The notes below the pieces were generated by a model, which was not told the DNA's origin, did no database searches, and was given only the letters and a program-made list of their open reading frames with translations. 32,449 bases of DNA from Actinomycetales bacterium (GTDB lineage: Bacteria > Actinomycetota > Actinomycetes > S36-B12), in assembly GCA_016125355.1 (NCBI GenBank), contig WGLX01000031.1:1-32449 (forward strand). The letters are read 5' to 3'. Below are positions 32,049-32,449 of the stretch, piece after piece. The first letter of the stretch is position 1; each line of letters starts with the position of its first letter. Position numbers and translations under genes: made by a program.

Positions 32049-32308
32049 CTGACACCGCCCGCGGCCAGCGCCGAATCCGGATTCCAAGCCGGATAGGTGA
32101 TGAAGGCGTGAATAGATGCCGTGCTGCTCGCGGGTAAGGAGTTCAGATCGGTGGCTGTGAAGGGCTTTCCGGGTCCTGTGGATCGTGGCTGGGAACGATC
32201 GACTTGGGATATTGGGTGCGACTCCATAGACCATGTGCGATCAGCGTCTGGATCCACGTCCTGTCGAGCGACATGGACGCCTCGGTCACGTGAACTGTGG
32301 GAATCGAT
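32049..32308. other. Non-coding region upstream of the relaxase, possible oriT/promoter zone
   Basis: No credible gene lies between the relaxase start and the terminal repeat. A perfect 12-bp palindrome GAATCCGGATTC occurs at 32073-32084, 25 bp upstream of the relaxase ATG, followed by a related CCGGAT. Relaxases often have oriT or an autoregulatory site directly upstream, so this is the place to look, but I see no long inverted repeat with an obvious nick site. Confidence 0.35.
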
Positions 32309-32444
32309 CGGTGACGTCCCCCTGAGTGGTGGCTTTTCGCTCTTCGCGCTCAGGTCAGTGTTCTGATCATGCCGTCATGAGTTCCGGTGTCGTCACCTGC
32401 CCCTCCGTCATCGTTGTGGTGGCCGTCACCAAGGTCATGGATCG
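32309..32444. repeat. Right arm of the 136-bp inverted repeat
   Basis: Exact reverse complement of bases 1-136. It includes the same short open frame (ATG at 32377 here). From 32309 to the last base the segment is 141 nt long, with five bases (CTCGC) extending past the left arm. The sequence belongs naturally with the pstS leader, so its appearance beside a relaxase is unexpected. Confidence 0.97.
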
Positions 32445-32449
32445 CTCGC

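Larger units (their letters stand above)
24697..32308. mobile_element. Left part of an integrative mobilizable/conjugative element at tRNA-His
   Basis: Immediately after tRNA-His come a tyrosine integrase, an excisionase-like protein, two toxin-antitoxin-type cassettes and a relaxase-helicase, replacing the housekeeping genes seen to the left. The gene content is that of an ICE or mobilizable element inserted in the tRNA 3' end. I found no second copy of the tRNA 3' sequence (TTCAAGTCCCGTCACTCACC) in the window, so the right boundary lies outside it or was lost. The end coordinate given is only where the terminal repeat begins. Confidence 0.8.

Noticed and set aside
32121-32366. An 81-codon plus-strand frame at the right end
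   Set aside because: It straddles the boundary of the terminal inverted repeat, lacks a ribosome binding site, and its last part is the antisense of the pstS leader.
1-32449. Linear plasmid with terminal inverted repeats
   Set aside because: The window holds core genes (pst, orn, tRNA-His, Tad locus). The left repeat copy fits naturally as the pstS leader, so an end artefact or dispersed repeat is more likely.

Overview
The window looks like a stretch of actinobacterial (Actinomycetota) chromosome. It is very GC-rich with strong G/C preference at third codon positions, uses many GTG starts, and carries families typical of the phylum: a WS/DGAT acyltransferase, a GT87 mannosyltransferase-like protein, a Tad pilus set without a secretin, and oligoribonuclease followed directly by tRNA-His. 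I cannot name the genus. No rRNA and no CRISPR array are visible.

Layout. 1-180: a leader upstream of pstS that is part of a perfect inverted repeat shared with the right end. 181-4426: high-affinity phosphate importer pstS-pstC-pstA-pstB. 4519-4995: a small CoA-binding protein. 5020-11038, minus strand: WS/DGAT acyltransferase, OsmC-type peroxidase, then (reading 5' to 3') a small unknown gene, a sphingosine-1-phosphate-lyase-like PLP enzyme, an FGGY kinase and an epoxide-hydrolase-like enzyme, the last three translationally overlapping. 11168-13045: GT87 glycosyltransferase and an SDR-fold protein lacking its catalytic residues. 13202-14655: a lipoprotein and a TesB-type thioesterase. 14664-21288, minus strand: Tad/Flp pilus locus in the order flp, rcpC/cpaB, tadZ, tadA, vWA-tadB fusion, tadC, with a GGDEF membrane protein just upstream of flp. 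22633-24628: tandem universal stress protein, CBS-pair protein and oligoribonuclease. 24697-24772: tRNA-His.

From tRNA-His onward the window changes to accessory DNA: a tyrosine integrase, an excisionase-like HTH protein, an AbiEi/AbiEii-type toxin-antitoxin pair, a second two-gene cassette (winged-HTH nucleotidyltransferase plus HEPN-like protein), and a large MobF-type relaxase-helicase read from the opposite strand. This is best read as the left part of an integrative mobilizable or conjugative element inserted at the 3' end of tRNA-His. Its right attachment site is not in the window. The relaxase shows signs of three single-base indels, two of which compensate each other.

The most interesting points are: the back-to-back nucleotidyltransferase cassettes, each with a palindromic putative operator, the second apparently driving a leaderless mRNA whose start codon lies inside the operator; the lyase-kinase-hydrolase operon; the vWA-TadB fusion; the structured flp-rcpC intergenic region; the phased repeats before the integrase; and the 136-bp inverted repeat joining the two window ends, which may be an assembly fold-back and should be resolved before trusting the right margin.
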